From positions 1,302,001-1,366,000 of the forward strand of contig JAGTJM010000002.1 in assembly GCA_020747015.1 (NCBI GenBank): DNA of 64,000 bases, given 5' to 3'. The notes under the pieces were generated by a model, which was given only the letters and a program-made list of their open reading frames with translations, was not told the origin of the DNA and did not search any database. This document shows positions 22,081 through 33,110 of this stretch, in pieces. The DNA comes from Pyrenochaeta sp. MPI-SDFR-AT-0127. Its lineage: Eukaryota > Ascomycota > Dothideomycetes > Pleosporales > Cucurbitariaceae. The translations under genes were made by a program, and so were the position numbers. Each line of letters starts with the position of its first letter. The first letter of the stretch is position 1.

Positions 22081-23407
22081 TTATCTGCTCACATCTCGTT
22101 TGAGTTGTGCATGATAATCTACTTCTAGCGGATCAAAGACAGATTCCGCCGCCGTAGATACTTCCATTGTAGAGGCAGGCCCTGTGCGCTGGTGCCTTCG
22201 AATAAAGGAGCGAATACCCGTAAATGTTGACGAAGGCATCGTCGGAAGTTCAATGTAGCCCTTGCCTTCTTTATGGCCATGAGATGAGTCTCCACTTTCT
22301 TTATTGGGCGTTCTTTTGGAGCGGGACAGGAAGCGAGGCAACAGCCGGTTGATGTAGCTTGGACGGTCGCTCTGCTCTCCCTCTGGTTGACGTTGGCTCC
22401 CTGCAGTGAAGAGCGTCCGGAATACCGTGATACTTGCCATCATAACTGCGATGCAGCACTCTACTTGTTGCCAGAAAACCCTCCAGAGGAGATCGGGCGC
22501 ACGCGAGCCCTTTTGAACGTAGCCTGATGCGCGAACAATGCAACACATGACCATGAAGATAGAAAGGCACAGAAAGAATGAAACACTCAATTTGTTCGAC
22601 ATTCTTAACTGGCACTTCCGTAGCAGGATGATTGGAATGCTCACAACTATTCATGTCAGAACTCGTCTTGTGAGCGGATTCAAGAGAAATTCAAAATGGC
22701 GACGTACTCATCAAGTCCGAGACGCAATCGAAAATCGTCACAGAGATTGTGTATGCAATGCTCAAGTCGTACCAGGAGTCGAATATGATATTGTGATGGT
22801 CGTTGGCATATTTGTTGAACACGAACGCTTCCGAGCAGCAGAATCCGTACCCTAGGACGGAAAAAATGACCGAGATCCAGTAATAGATTGTGAGCCCTCG
22901 CAGATGTCGAATCAAGGGATGGAAGAATGCGAAGAAGCAGAATTTGACGAAAAAGATTGTCGTCCAGTTCATGACCGAGAATGCGTTACGAAATCCTGGG
23001 GAGTCTTCCAATTTGTACAAGTAACCCCCTTTCATAAAAGGCTCGGTCAATGCCAACTCCACATGCTTTTGAGCGGCATGCATTAGAAACCAAAGAAAGC
23101 TGTATTGGTATACGAGGGCCGTGGAGACGCATAATGCTGCCGCTGCAAGGCAGAGGAACGCGTCGTCGAGGTAGAGTCGTCTTCGGGTGACCACGCGGAT
23201 CGTGATTCTACCAATAAAACAGGACAATGCTATCGCAACAAGCACTGCTATTGTTGGCTAGAAGAGCGTCAGCTTTTGTTTTTCGTATGAAGGACAGTAC
23301 TGTACCCTGAAAGCCGCAACGTCAATCAGGCTAGAATGGTACACTCTGTACTCAAACTCAGCCTGAGTCATAGGAATCAGGGTGATATTCGGTGGAAGGG
23401 AATCCAT
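22081..23407 (-). CDS. seven-helix membrane protein, PTH11/fungal rhodopsin-domain type
   Basis: Complement of 22081..22646, 22708..23257, 23306..23407; 405 aa, ATG at 23407. Hydrophobic helices can be seen at PTIAVLVAIALSCFIGRI, DDAFLCLAAAALCVSTALVY, FSVMNWTTIFFVKFCFFAFF, IYYWISVIFSVLGYGFCC, the ISVTIFDCVSDLMIVSIPII segment across intron 2, LSVSFFLCLSIFMVMCCIV and VECCIAVMMASITVFRTLF. The order, the LYLDD motif after helix 1 and the long polar C-terminal tail are those of the PTH11-like/rhodopsin-domain integral membrane proteins, candidate receptors for surface or chemical cues. There is no CFEM domain. The introns (GTACAG..TTCTAG and GTACGT..GAATAG) rejoin one continuous frame. Same strand as the upstream P450, about 400 bp apart; no evidence of joint function. 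Confidence 0.8.
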
Positions 23408-24539
23408 GATTGTTCAGTAGTCAAAATTTATTCTTGAATCCAAAATGAGTATGGACGAGGTTCTTAAGGTTGTTGTGCCCAAATGCACGAGAGCGCGTTG
23501 TGGGTTTCAAGCCTCGCAGTGTTGTTATACACTACTTTCTTAGCCTCTTAGAAGCGCCTTCATCTCCATAAAATTGAGCAGATGCGATTATATTGTTCGT
23601 GGCGCCCTCCATGCACCTCAGGTTGTGAGATGGGGCCGAAAAGCGTTGTACAACATTGGCATACGGCTAACCTGCCGGGTGTCCTTGGGGAGGCTAACAC
23701 CCATGCCGAGCAGATGGATTAGATAGAGCATGCAGCAAATGTGTTACCAGAATTATCACTGACATTTCTGCTTGCTTCTAGGTTACCTATCGGAACGCTG
23801 CAATGGCTGTGGAGCTGGCTTGGCAAGTCCGCATGCCTACCTAACACTCTTTGCACATCTTTGCACACACCTAGGCATGCAATGTTATGCATGAGGTGAC
23901 CAGTAAACACACCGAAGGATCGGAAAAATCACAGGATTCTTGCTATTAGGCTATATGATTTATTGTAACGGAAGCGGGCTTCCGGTCCAATGGTTGCTGC
24001 GCCACCCGTAGGATGCATTAATCCCTACCGCGTCGGGCGTCGGGGACTATAAACTCTGGGCGTGAACGATAAAAGCACTAGACAATGCGCTTGAATACCT
24101 ATCAGCTAAGTCATGACGCAATTGACCCTTGACGAGTACAATATACCTGGAGAGAAGGCAAAACAAGCAGGAGGCAGAATCGTCGAGTAAGGCAGAAAAC
24201 GCAAATGTCAGACGAGACCAGAGTTGAGATCAATTAGAACCCGGACACCGAGCGAATATTAGTCGCATACAGTCTCAAATATTGGAAATCTCCTGATAAT
24301 AGATTATGATTTTGTGCGATGTAGAATAGCAATGCATTAGGAAAGCAACGCATGATTAAGTGACCCCACAGTTACCAGCACGGACAAAACCTGAACAAGT
24401 GTTTCAGCCCCCTTAGCCATCCTAATCGTCGTTCAAATCTCATCGAATATATATAATTCAACATGATAGTTTAGGAATCCCAGAAGTTCCGAGCTATCAT
24501 AAACAATAAAATCCATCGTACTCAATTCACGCTGTCGAA
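23408..24539. other. intergenic, no gene recognised
   Basis: 1.1 kb without a supportable frame. The right end (24440-24539) is AT-rich with an ATATATATA run and may be the promoter of the small gene that follows. Confidence 0.35.
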
Positions 24540-24770
24540 ATGGCTACTACAATGGTCCTACGTTCAATCCTCCTTCCTCAATCCTTCACAGACTTGCTTA
24601 GACTCATAATCAGTCTATATATATTCGTTTTCCTTTATCAGTGGCTCAGTCGACGTGTACTAGCTTTCAAAGCAGTCGCGTCAATCACGCACAACTCAAT
24701 TCCAGGTGTGTAGGAATTGTTTATCATAAGTATTTACTAACAAGGCATCACAGTTACATTCAGGCATTAA
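24540..24770 (+). CDS. possible small membrane protein or P450 N-terminal remnant
   Basis: join(24540..24705, 24754..24770), 60 aa. The first exon reads MATTMVLRSILLPQSFTDLL then LIISLYIFVFLYQWL, a single hydrophobic anchor followed by basic residues and ...HNSIPG before the donor. The intron (GTGTGT, TACTAAC branch, CACAG) is well formed, but the second exon ends after five codons. The anchor plus IPG ending looks like the first exon of a P450 (anchor, then I-P-G-P), and an intact P450 starts 0.9 kb downstream, so this may be the stump of a lost paralogue. Confidence 0.3.
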
Positions 24771-25666
24771 GTGAGCAAAGGGAGAGATAAATCGCCGTTA
24801 GAAATGGGGGTAATATTCTATTTGGTGGAAGAATTTCAAGAAAGTAAATGCTATCACATTTTGTGTATTCCGTGCATGTATCAATTTAGTGAAGGATACT
24901 AGATGAATTTGATATTGCCAAGTCCTACGTTCTGCGGCCAGCTTTTGGGGGCCACTGCAACATGCATGCACGGAGAAGTATCGGGAAATGGCCGGCCTTT
25001 CTTATATGCCTGGTTCTTGCTGCATGGAGAAATTCGACGGACGCCAAGTCCATGAGCCTGAAAAGCAAGAATGATGGCATAAATAGCAACTACTCAGTTT
25101 TGTAGGATTTCCTTTTAGTGGGTCTCACTAGACTCAAGCGAGATAGACAGGCAGGGCTGCATGTGTGCTTGTGGTATTGATTAAAAACCTTGGGGCGAGG
25201 CAGACTTCATCCCTCGGTGGGTGAAGAGTACAATGAAAAAAGATAGGCAAGGACTGGATGCTCGATACCTGGTATTTAGTGTCAAGTAGATGACTCTGAG
25301 ACATTGGATGTGGCCGTGCCGCATGCAATACCTCATGTTTGACAACGTGCTCTAGTGCTCCAGAGATCCGCTCAACACCCCGTGATTTATGATGAATACT
25401 TGCTTGAACCTCGGATATATGACTTATAATTATCTAGCATCCAATAGTCAGATAATGTCATGTATGTGTCTGAGGGGTCTTCGGCCCCATTTTATACAGA
25501 TATGCTAATCTCAGACCTTGTCCGATTGCAGGAAACCCTGATTCGCCGGATGATGTGCAGTATAGGGTTGACTAGAATGTGTATGAGGGAGATAAGTATC
25601 AAGGCTCAGATAGAGCCCACTTTCTCCCAACTCCATGTATCAGTGCTCCAACAATATTCTAGTATC
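24771..25666. other. intergenic, no gene recognised
   Basis: About 0.9 kb without a supported gene, leading into the P450 start at 25667. The plus-strand frame that overlaps the P450 exon begins upstream at a non-conserved codon and is not used. Confidence 0.35.
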
Positions 25667-27449
25667 ATGGCTATCACGTATATTGTAAACTTTATTTTCT
25701 TATTTCTTGGATCCGGTTTCTTGTTATCCATCATTATATCACATCTCATTCCATTACTACTCAGGTGGTATTTCCCACTATACGAAATACCAGGCCCGGG
25801 ACTTACAAGATGGTCTCGCCTTTGGCTTCTTTCCTCTTTTATCTGCGGGAATGGAGATATGCATCTTGTGAATGCAAACAAGAAATATGGTATGCTAGAG
25901 GTGTTTGACAAGCATAAAGAATAATTCAATCTTCTAATACGCATCAGGGCCCGTTGCACGCGTTGGCCCAACTCATGTCATTGTTAGCGATCCTGAAACA
26001 ATTCAGCGTATCCTCAAGGTTGGATCAAGCTTTACCAGGGGCCCGTGGTTCGATACCTTTCGGCTCAACCCAGATAATGCCTCTCTAGTCGCAGAGAGAG
26101 ACCCTCATAAGCACAAAGCTGTTCGTCGCATCCTTGCTCCATCGGTAAGTTTGAATCTAGTCATATAATTGTTGTTTTGGCGACATGCTTACAAAATGGA
26201 GATGAATTCTAGCTCAACCTTGAATCTTGAACCGATAATCGACCGGCACATTAGACAATGGATCAATCAGATGAAAGAGGCATGCCTAACCACGGGTAGC
26301 ACTTCTAACAAGGTTGATTTTGCTGAAAGCATCCCGCTCCTTACTCTAGACCTTACCGTCGAACTGGCTCTGGGTTCTTCTTTTGGCCTCGTCAAGCGAC
26401 AGAAAGATCCCTTTGGATTTTTGGATCAGATACGCATTGGCACAAAAGTTCAGCAATATCTCTCTGTTCTAACTGAGCTCAATGATCTACGCCATCTTTT
26501 GGCAAAATCTCTAACTCTCCAGAGATATCTTTTCCCTTCTCGCTCCGACAGCGAAGGAATCGGTAGATTTATGGATGTGAGTGCATCCATCTCAAGCTGT
26601 TTTGAATCTTCTAAGTTATGGTAGGCACTTTACGAGAGTCTAGAACAGCACGGAGATAAAGAACGTAAAAAGGACCAATTGGTAGATTCTTGGTTTCGAG
26701 GCGGCATGCAAAACGACTCGGTCGTTCATGAACTCGTAGGATTGATGTAAGACTGCTTTCGCTGCTTACTGGACATAAAGCTAATCTGATACCAGAGGTG
26801 CAGGGGTCGCACCTACTTCTAATGCCATTCAAGGTGTGATTTTAGGTATCATCTCACGACCGCATGTGTACATGAAGCTTCAAGCAGAGATAGACGGAGT
26901 AACCTCAAGCTATGGTGTTGGAGTATCTGTGGCAGACTCTGTCGCTAAGAAGATGCCGTATCTACAAGCATGCATTTTTGAGGGTCTAAGAACAATAGCA
27001 CCGCTATTTTTCCTTCTGGACCGCAAAGTTCCTCCTCAGGGAGCTCAGTTGCACGGTTACCGACTTCCCCCGAATACACTTGTCTCCTTGAATATGGTAG
27101 CCGCGCAAACCGACAAGATCTATGGGGTCGATCCTGAAGATTATCGGCCGGAGCGGTGGCTTACGAACGATGAAGAACATTTCAATAAGATGCGACGTAC
27201 GTTAGATTTGATCTTTGGTGACGGCAGCACAAAATGTCTAGGGGTGAACATAGCGTATATGGAGGTGAACAAGGCTGTGCTTGAGGTTTGATCCCTTTTT
27301 TCCCCTGTGGTGCAATGCTAACACTCGAATAGCTTTTTCGAAATTTCAATTTGTCACTAGTGAATGCATCATGTCCTTGGAAGCGGTCGTATCATGGAGT
27401 GTATGATATCACGGATTTTAACGTTCTATTGGAGGCACGTAATACATAG
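25667..27449 (+). CDS. cytochrome P450 monooxygenase, pisatin-demethylase-like
   Basis: join(25667..25889, 25948..26144, 26202..26576, 26625..26746, 26796..27285, 27333..27449); 507 aa. An N-terminal anchor (MAITYIVNFIFLFLG) is followed by YEIPGPGLTRWSRLW. YGPVARVGPTHVIVSDPETI and RDPHKHKAVRRILAPS are typical of the CYP57-like (pisatin demethylase) branch of fungal P450s. The ExxR motif is FEGLRT, then YRPERW and the haem loop FGDGSTKCLG, with the cysteine near residue 443. The I-helix reads GAGVAPTSNA, lacking the usual acidic residue and threonine. All five introns are 47-58 nt and phases agree; the acceptor at 26201 is the least certain. Chemistry is inferred only as membrane-bound monooxygenation. 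The MFS pump downstream on the same strand fits a small detoxification or metabolite unit. Confidence 0.85.
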
Positions 27450-28144
27450 TTCAATTCATAATGCTTTGACGTCCGAGATGCAAACTTTGACGTTTAATGG
27501 CTTCATTACTCTGCAATATCTATTCAGCACATAGGATGCAAACAACGGCGCTGGTTTAAAAGTGATAAAGCATTGCTTGACATTGATACGATCTTGGATC
27601 TACAAAGTTTTTGTGCATGCTAAGCGTGCGCAGACTTATGCTATGCTACGGCATAGAGCGGTCCTTTGCTGTGCCTTAATCTGGTGTTTAATCTATCAAG
27701 TGATCTTTTCGATTTGCGGCGCAGCTCCAAATCCGGAGACTGGGAAAAGCCTAGCAATTGCTGCGGGAACCGACAGATTGGAACCCTATATTACAATATG
27801 TTGGGGCCGATACAAGCAGGCAGGAATGCACGACCGACGTGCAGCCGGAGCCAACCAATCACGGCTGTGCATCTGCCGCCACTCATTTTGGCCCTTGATT
27901 GATAATTCCTTCAACCCCAAGTGTCTTATGGCGTGTTTTTGGCCATAATTGCAGAATATTGACTTTGTACAAAATCGGTGTAAGTTGCCAGTTCGTTAGC
28001 AGCTTCATCATTCACTAAACACGAATAGAGTTGAGAACGGACTAAGAACAAGCCACTCTTATCCAAGCTTTCTCCGCCGCAGTGAAATATTTCACAGAGA
28101 ACAGAGCTGTTCTTATCCTGCGTCTTTCTTACCATTAAGTCAAT
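27450..28144. other. intergenic between P450 and MFS gene
   Basis: No supported gene. The plus-strand frame at 27562-27948 lacks an ATG at its start and any recognisable content. Probable promoter of the transporter gene at the right end. Confidence 0.4.
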
Positions 28145-29800
28145 ATGGTGGCGAAAGATGATCCAATCTGCGCAGACAACATGCAGATTCCGGAAGATTC
28201 TCTAAGAAACACAATAGAAAAGGCTACTTCTGTCCCCGATAACACCAAAACCTGGCAATTTTGGCTAGCACTACTATCACTGTGTGCAATTTCGTTCTGT
28301 TGCTCCTTTGACGTTTCCACTATTGCGGTCGCACTTCCACGCATCACCAGCGAGCTTGATGGTGCGGCGAACTTCATCTGGATAGCGAATTGTTTTGTCC
28401 TTGCGCAAACAATCATACAACCACCTGTTGCTCAGCTATGCAATATCTTCGGTCGGCAGTTACCCATGGTCGTTGCGATAGCAATTTTCGCGCTTGGGAG
28501 TGGAGTCGCTGGAGGCGCTGCCAGCACAACTGGTCTCATCGCTGGACGAACTGTGCAGGGGCTAGGCTCTGGGGCCATTCTGGTGCTTACAGAAGTTATC
28601 GTCTGTGATCTGGTTCCCCTCAGAGAAAGGGGGAAATATTGTGGCATTGTGCTGTCATTCACCGCGATTGGGACATTGGCTGGTCCAGTGGCAGGTGGGG
28701 CGCTTGCCGACAAGAACTGGCGATGGATATTCTACCTGAATATACCAATTGCCGGTGCCGTGCTCCTTGTGCTTGTATTCTGCCTGCGCCTACATTATAC
28801 CAAAACTCCTTGGACAAAAGCACTGGCTCGAATCGACTGGATTGGAAATATACTCTTCATTGCTTCCGTTTGCGCTATGCTTATTGGTCTCATCTCTGGC
28901 GGTAACGACCATCCTTGGTCTTCATCAAGGGTAATCGTACCAATAGTGCTGGGTGTTGCTGGCTTGGCAGTATTCCACGTTTGGGAGCACTACCACAAGG
29001 AGCCCTCTGTGCCATCCCGATTATTTGGAAACAGAACCTCCGTCGCCGGCTTTTTCATCGTCTTTGTATCTTCGATGTTGGTTCAATGGGTGAGTTTCGT
29101 TTGGCCGATCTACTTCCAAGGTGTGCGAAAGACATCTCCCCTTCGCGCGGGCATCAACACGTTACCATATCTGGCATTCTTGATTCCAACCGCAGCAATA
29201 GCAGGTGTTCTGCTTTCCAAGTTCGGTCACTACCGTCCCTTACACTTCATTGGATTCTGCCTCAGTATACTAGGACCAGCTCTTAACCTATTGTTATCTC
29301 CGTCGACAGCTACCGGTGTATGGGTTGTGTTCCAGATGGTCGACTCCATTGGTCGGGCGCTGTTGTTTCCGACTGTCCTGCCATCTATCCTCGCTGCCCT
29401 TCCAGAAGCTGACGTTGCTACGGCTACCGGCATGTACTCCTTCCTCCGCAGCTTTGGCTTTGTATGGGGTTTCACCATTCCAGGTATCATATTCAATGAT
29501 CAATTTGATCCATCCGGTATAAGCGATGCTACAGTGCGCCATATGCTATCAGATGGGAGAGCGTACCAGTTCGCGAATGGTGCTTATATCCGTTCTCTGC
29601 CATTAAACGTCCAAGATGAAGTCGTGATGGCTTACCTCAACTCTCTGAAAGGGGTATGGATTGCAGCATCTGCTTTTGGAGTAACGGGACTTATCGCAGT
29701 TCTCATAGAGAAGCACATACCACTAAGAACAGAGCTTGAAACAGAATTTGGACTGAAGCTAGAAAGTCAAGATAAAGATACAAGTGAAAAAGAGGTATAA
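28145..29800 (+). CDS. MFS multidrug/toxin efflux transporter (DHA2, 14-helix type)
   Basis: Intronless, 551 aa, ATG at 28145. A 35-residue cytosolic leader precedes WQFWLALLSLCAISFCCSFD. The order of helices, the FIWIANCFVLAQTIIQPPVA segment, the loop 2-3 motif LCNIFGRQ, GLGSGAILVLTEVIVCDLVP with RERGKYCG, and GTLAGPVAGG identify the DHA2 drug:H+ antiporter family of fungal pumps (ToxA/Fus6-like). A plasma-membrane export role for metabolites or xenobiotics is known for the family; the cargo here is unknown. About 700 bp after the second P450, same strand, consistent with co-function but not proof. The C-terminal tail is polar and charged. Confidence 0.92.
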   Translation: MVAKDDPICADNMQIPEDSLRNTIEKATSVPDNTKTWQFWLALLSLCAISFCCSFDVSTIAVALPRITSELDGAANFIWIANCFVLAQTIIQPPVAQLCNIFGRQLPMVVAIAIFALGSGVAGGAASTTGLIAGRTVQGLGSGAILVLTEVIVCDLVPLRERGKYCGIVLSFTAIGTLAGPVAGGALADKNWRWIFYLNIPIAGAVLLVLVFCLRLHYTKTPWTKALARIDWIGNILFIASVCAMLIGLISGGNDHPWSSSRVIVPIVLGVAGLAVFHVWEHYHKEPSVPSRLFGNRTSVAGFFIVFVSSMLVQWVSFVWPIYFQGVRKTSPLRAGINTLPYLAFLIPTAAIAGVLLSKFGHYRPLHFIGFCLSILGPALNLLLSPSTATGVWVVFQMVDSIGRALLFPTVLPSILAALPEADVATATGMYSFLRSFGFVWGFTIPGIIFNDQFDPSGISDATVRHMLSDGRAYQFANGAYIRSLPLNVQDEVVMAYLNSLKGVWIAASAFGVTGLIAVLIEKHIPLRTELETEFGLKLESQDKDTSEKEV

Positions 29801-30537
29801 AATACTGGGACTATAGTTAAAGATAAGGCAAATAAAATCATAGCATCAGATTACAAGTATGGGATCTTCGTGTAATACAACAGCCGCTGAACCTAATACG
29901 ATTCATTCATCACTTCAAACTTTACCGAACGGCGGAGAAACGAGCTGATAGACCTCTCAAACCAATTCAGACTGACCACTTCACAGTCTGCTTGGTCTGT
30001 CCGTCTTGAGATCGATACGTACAATTTGAAGCGCAGTACTCTGGATTTCTTCTTGGAGTGACAAGACTGAGAGTGTTTTGGCTGGCTTAGTAGCCACAGT
30101 TCCAGCTCACACCTCACGTTAGAGCTTATCTTGTAATGTTGGAAGTATGATTCAAAATATCAAGTGACGTGATGAAGGCACCAGATCTAGAATTAGCTGA
30201 TCGCAATGACATCTTCAGTGCTACTACCCCTCCCGTCTATGATGCGTTTGGCGGGTCAAGTAGCATCGTAAGTAAAACCTATTCTTAGAAGATGCTGAGG
30301 AAGAATGCGAGGTATAGTACATGGTTTGCTATTTCATCAGTTTCTATCCCATTAGCATATTGCTAACTTTGTTGTTTTGAAAAGCATTAATGCCGTCTCG
30401 ATACGCAGTCCGTCTCTTTACAAAGGATAGACATTACATTTAATTGGGAGGATAGTGCTGAAAGGTCACAAATATCTTGTGTTCATTGTGAAGTGAATAG
30501 CGTTTCACCCTTAATTTCTGTCCTCTGCTGTCGTAGC
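29801..30537. other. intergenic between two convergent genes
   Basis: No gene. The MFS gene and the TANGO2 homologue converge here; short frames at 29893-30117 and 30483-30701 are not supported. Confidence 0.45.
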
Positions 30538-31567
30538 TTACCACCCTTCAATCTGGTATCCAAACACACGATCACCTTTGCCCTTCTCGATAGGCTTTGC
30601 ATCCCCATCAAACAACGTCCGTTCCAAGTAGTAGGCCTTGCCTTCTTTATCGACGAGGACAACGATATTCTTTTGTGTGCCATAGCACCCGCTTGTAGCA
30701 TCTATTGCTTTCTGCTTGACAACGTCTCCAATCTCGTGCGCGGGCATTTTATGCTCATCGAGGTGGTCGCGGCCTATTGCTGGAACAAAGATGCTGTGGC
30801 GCAGTTGATTCAAGTACATATCCCACTCCTCATTCTCCTTCTGGCGGGGCATGGTGTCGGTAGAGAGGATAGCCAGGAGCCGATTGACGAGCTGATCGCG
30901 GGTTTCGTTTGCAGCAACAGATTCCTTGATAGCGTTTTGAGTCCACGCTTCGCCATTGACGACTTTTGGCCATGTACGGTCGCCGTATGCTGCGTTGCTT
31001 AGGGCATGCGTTTCGCCCTTCTCACCCAGTAACCGAATGACACCTTGAACGTCCGGTGTACGGTTGCTTACGATTGCGAGTCCTTTTTTCCCCTTCTCTT
31101 CATTCGCTGATCCCTTCACGACATCCTGCACAAACCCATAACAGAGCGAGAAGCCTCCAACACCCTGTACACCATCCTCTTCAATCATGCGCTTTGCGAA
31201 CTGTTCAGTCGACTCTTTCGCCGCGGGATCAGACTTCAGCCATGCATTTGGGATCAAGCCACGACTCCGTGCTCCTTCGATGATGGCTTCGCCCTCTTCG
31301 CGGTAATTGGTCAGTACCGCGATTCGACCTTGGCGAGTCACACCTAGCCAGGTGCCGTGAGCTGGACGATGCAAGTCATAGCCTCCGAGCACCTGGGTAT
31401 CAGGGGAGGGCCACCATGTTGCTTCTGCTGTTGGACGGTGGAGATACTCCTGGATCATTGTCAGTAGTTTATTTTGGGACAGGGCTATTTGGAGCGTGTA
31501 CGTCTCGGTTATTCAGCAGTATGAAGGGGTAGTCAGGATGTGCGGATGTGAGTATTGCAATACACAT
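30538..31567 (-). CDS. TANGO2/NRDE (DUF833) family protein
   Basis: Complement of 30538..31449, 31502..31567; 325 aa. Exon 1 gives MCIAILTSAHPDYPFILLNN and ends RD, and exon 2 begins EYLHRPTAEATWW, so the signature N-R-D-E is restored exactly across intron 31450-31501 (GTACAC..GATCCAG). The next segment, GTWLGVTRQGRIAVLTNYRE, is also diagnostic, as is the LSNAAYGDRTWPKV block. The N-terminal cysteine after Met fits the N-terminal-nucleophile-like fold proposed for the family. TANGO2 homologues are linked to secretory-pathway organisation and haem or lipid handling; the biochemical activity is unsettled. It is divergently arranged with the UPF0132-like gene, 660 bp apart. Confidence 0.9.
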
Positions 31568-32230
31568 CTTGTGATAATGATGAGACTGTCGGTTTGAGCG
31601 TTGAAGATTGATGCGGCAGGAGATAGATGATATTGCCAGTCGCGTCGCTGAGGCGTTCAACGATTCGGAAATGAACGGGTTAGTTCGAGAAAGCTTTACC
31701 GAGATGCAGGGTAGGCGGTGTGAATGCCAACGAACGTTCCAATGGCTCACTTATATACGTGTCTCCAGTACCCAACTCTGTGTACCGTGTGGAGTGAGGT
31801 GGAACGATGCATCTTGGAATGGAGAACGATCGCCAAGTCGGGTGGGCTTGTGACGAGGTACAGCCTTTCTCTAGTCCTTTGGAGAACGGACAGGCATACC
31901 AGTAAGGCACGCGACTAGTTGTCTAGAACATGTCTGGGCAAGTATGATTGGATTGCTACCACTCGCAAGACACGTTGCACCACATGTGTGTTCCTGCAGC
32001 AGAGGCCGTCGAGTGACCTTGCGGAGGTGTGCGAATCCGTCCCTTCACGTGCATCCTAGCCGAGCTCGTCCCCAAGCGTGCATCCTTGCCCTAACGCGTC
32101 ACCGCCCGGTTGCACCTTCCTCCGTGTCAGCCCTACCAAACGTCTAAACTTCTGCCTCTTCGCAGGAGAGCCTTCAGACCCAATACACCAAGGCGAGGTT
32201 CAAGAGAGCACCCGAGACAAGGAAGGTATA
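31568..32230. promoter_or_regulatory. divergent intergenic region (TANGO2 / Tic20-like)
   Basis: 663 bp between two start codons on opposite strands, without a gene of its own. It must contain both promoters. No specific element was identified; the part near 32150-32230 is CT/AC-rich leader. Confidence 0.5.
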
Positions 32231-32904
32231 ATGGCAGCCAACTTTGCCCCCTACCAAGACATACCCGAATCCTCACGCGCCCTCTCTCCACCGCCTCAAG
32301 GAGTTTCCTCCCCGCGGATAACCTCCCCGCGCGCGTCCCTGGATCGCACACGCAACGTTATATCGCCAGTCGGCCGCTCCTACGAACAACACGACTACTT
32401 TCAGGGCCAACCTCACCAAGAAGAAGCCTCACCCGATGTCGAGCGCGTAGCATGGAATGCCACCCCCACACGAGGATTTGGGAGGTCAAGAGAGGATGTG
32501 GACATGTTCACCACCTCCCTAGGCTGGAGACTTGATTACGAGGCATGTCTGGCGTATCTACTGCTTCCACCAGCGGGAGGAGTGCTGCTGTTGGTAATGG
32601 AGCATCAGAGCGACTATGTGCGGTTCCATGCGTGGCAAAGCAGTCTGCTATTTGCCTTCGTGTTTGTCCTCCACATCATTTTCAGCTGGTCGAGCTGGAT
32701 CTCCTGGCTGTTATTTGTGGGAGACATCCTCGGAATCGGGTGGCTGACTTGGAGGGCGTATCTGGATGGTAAGTTCACGAAAACCTTGCATGCCTCTGGC
32801 ATTTTGTGAAATAGACGTTGATGAACTTGGCAGCTGCAACACTCGACCGATACGAAGTACCATTCTTCGGCCCTTTGGCAAGCTCCATATTGGATGATGA
32901 GTAA
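32231..32904 (+). CDS. small multi-pass membrane protein, UPF0132/Tic20-like (DUF4870)
   Basis: join(32231..32768, 32834..32904), 202 aa. Residues 1-95 are polar and disordered (SPPPQGVSSPRITSPRASLD). Then three hydrophobic helices follow: ACLAYLLLPPAGGVLLLVME, SLLFAFVFVLHIIFSW and ISWLLFVGDILGIGWLTWRA. The motif VRFHAWQSSLLF is the signature of the UPF0132/Tic20-like superfamily. Intron 32769-32833 (GTAAGT..GGCAG) is phase 1 and leads to a conserved-looking tail, RYEVPFFGPLASSILDDE. I chose the ATG at 32231 because the frame upstream is non-coding leader. Function in fungi unknown; probably an organelle or endomembrane protein. Confidence 0.8.
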
Positions 32905-33110
32905 GACGAGGCCAACGGGATAAGTTTTTCATGGAGAGACGACACTGGATTCTTGAGAGAGCATGGCGTTAGGAGCATAGAAAGGCGTTACTAGATATCG
33001 AGCCTTTCATTTTCGGCATATGGCAAGGGCAGCAGCCTGACTGGGAGCCATCTACCTCTAACAACCCCTAATGATAGACTTAATCACAACTGTCACCAAT
33101 ATTTCTCGTC

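Noticed and set aside
27562..27948. 128-codon frame before the MFS gene
   Set aside because: No ATG at the start, no family, and composition unlike the neighbouring genes.
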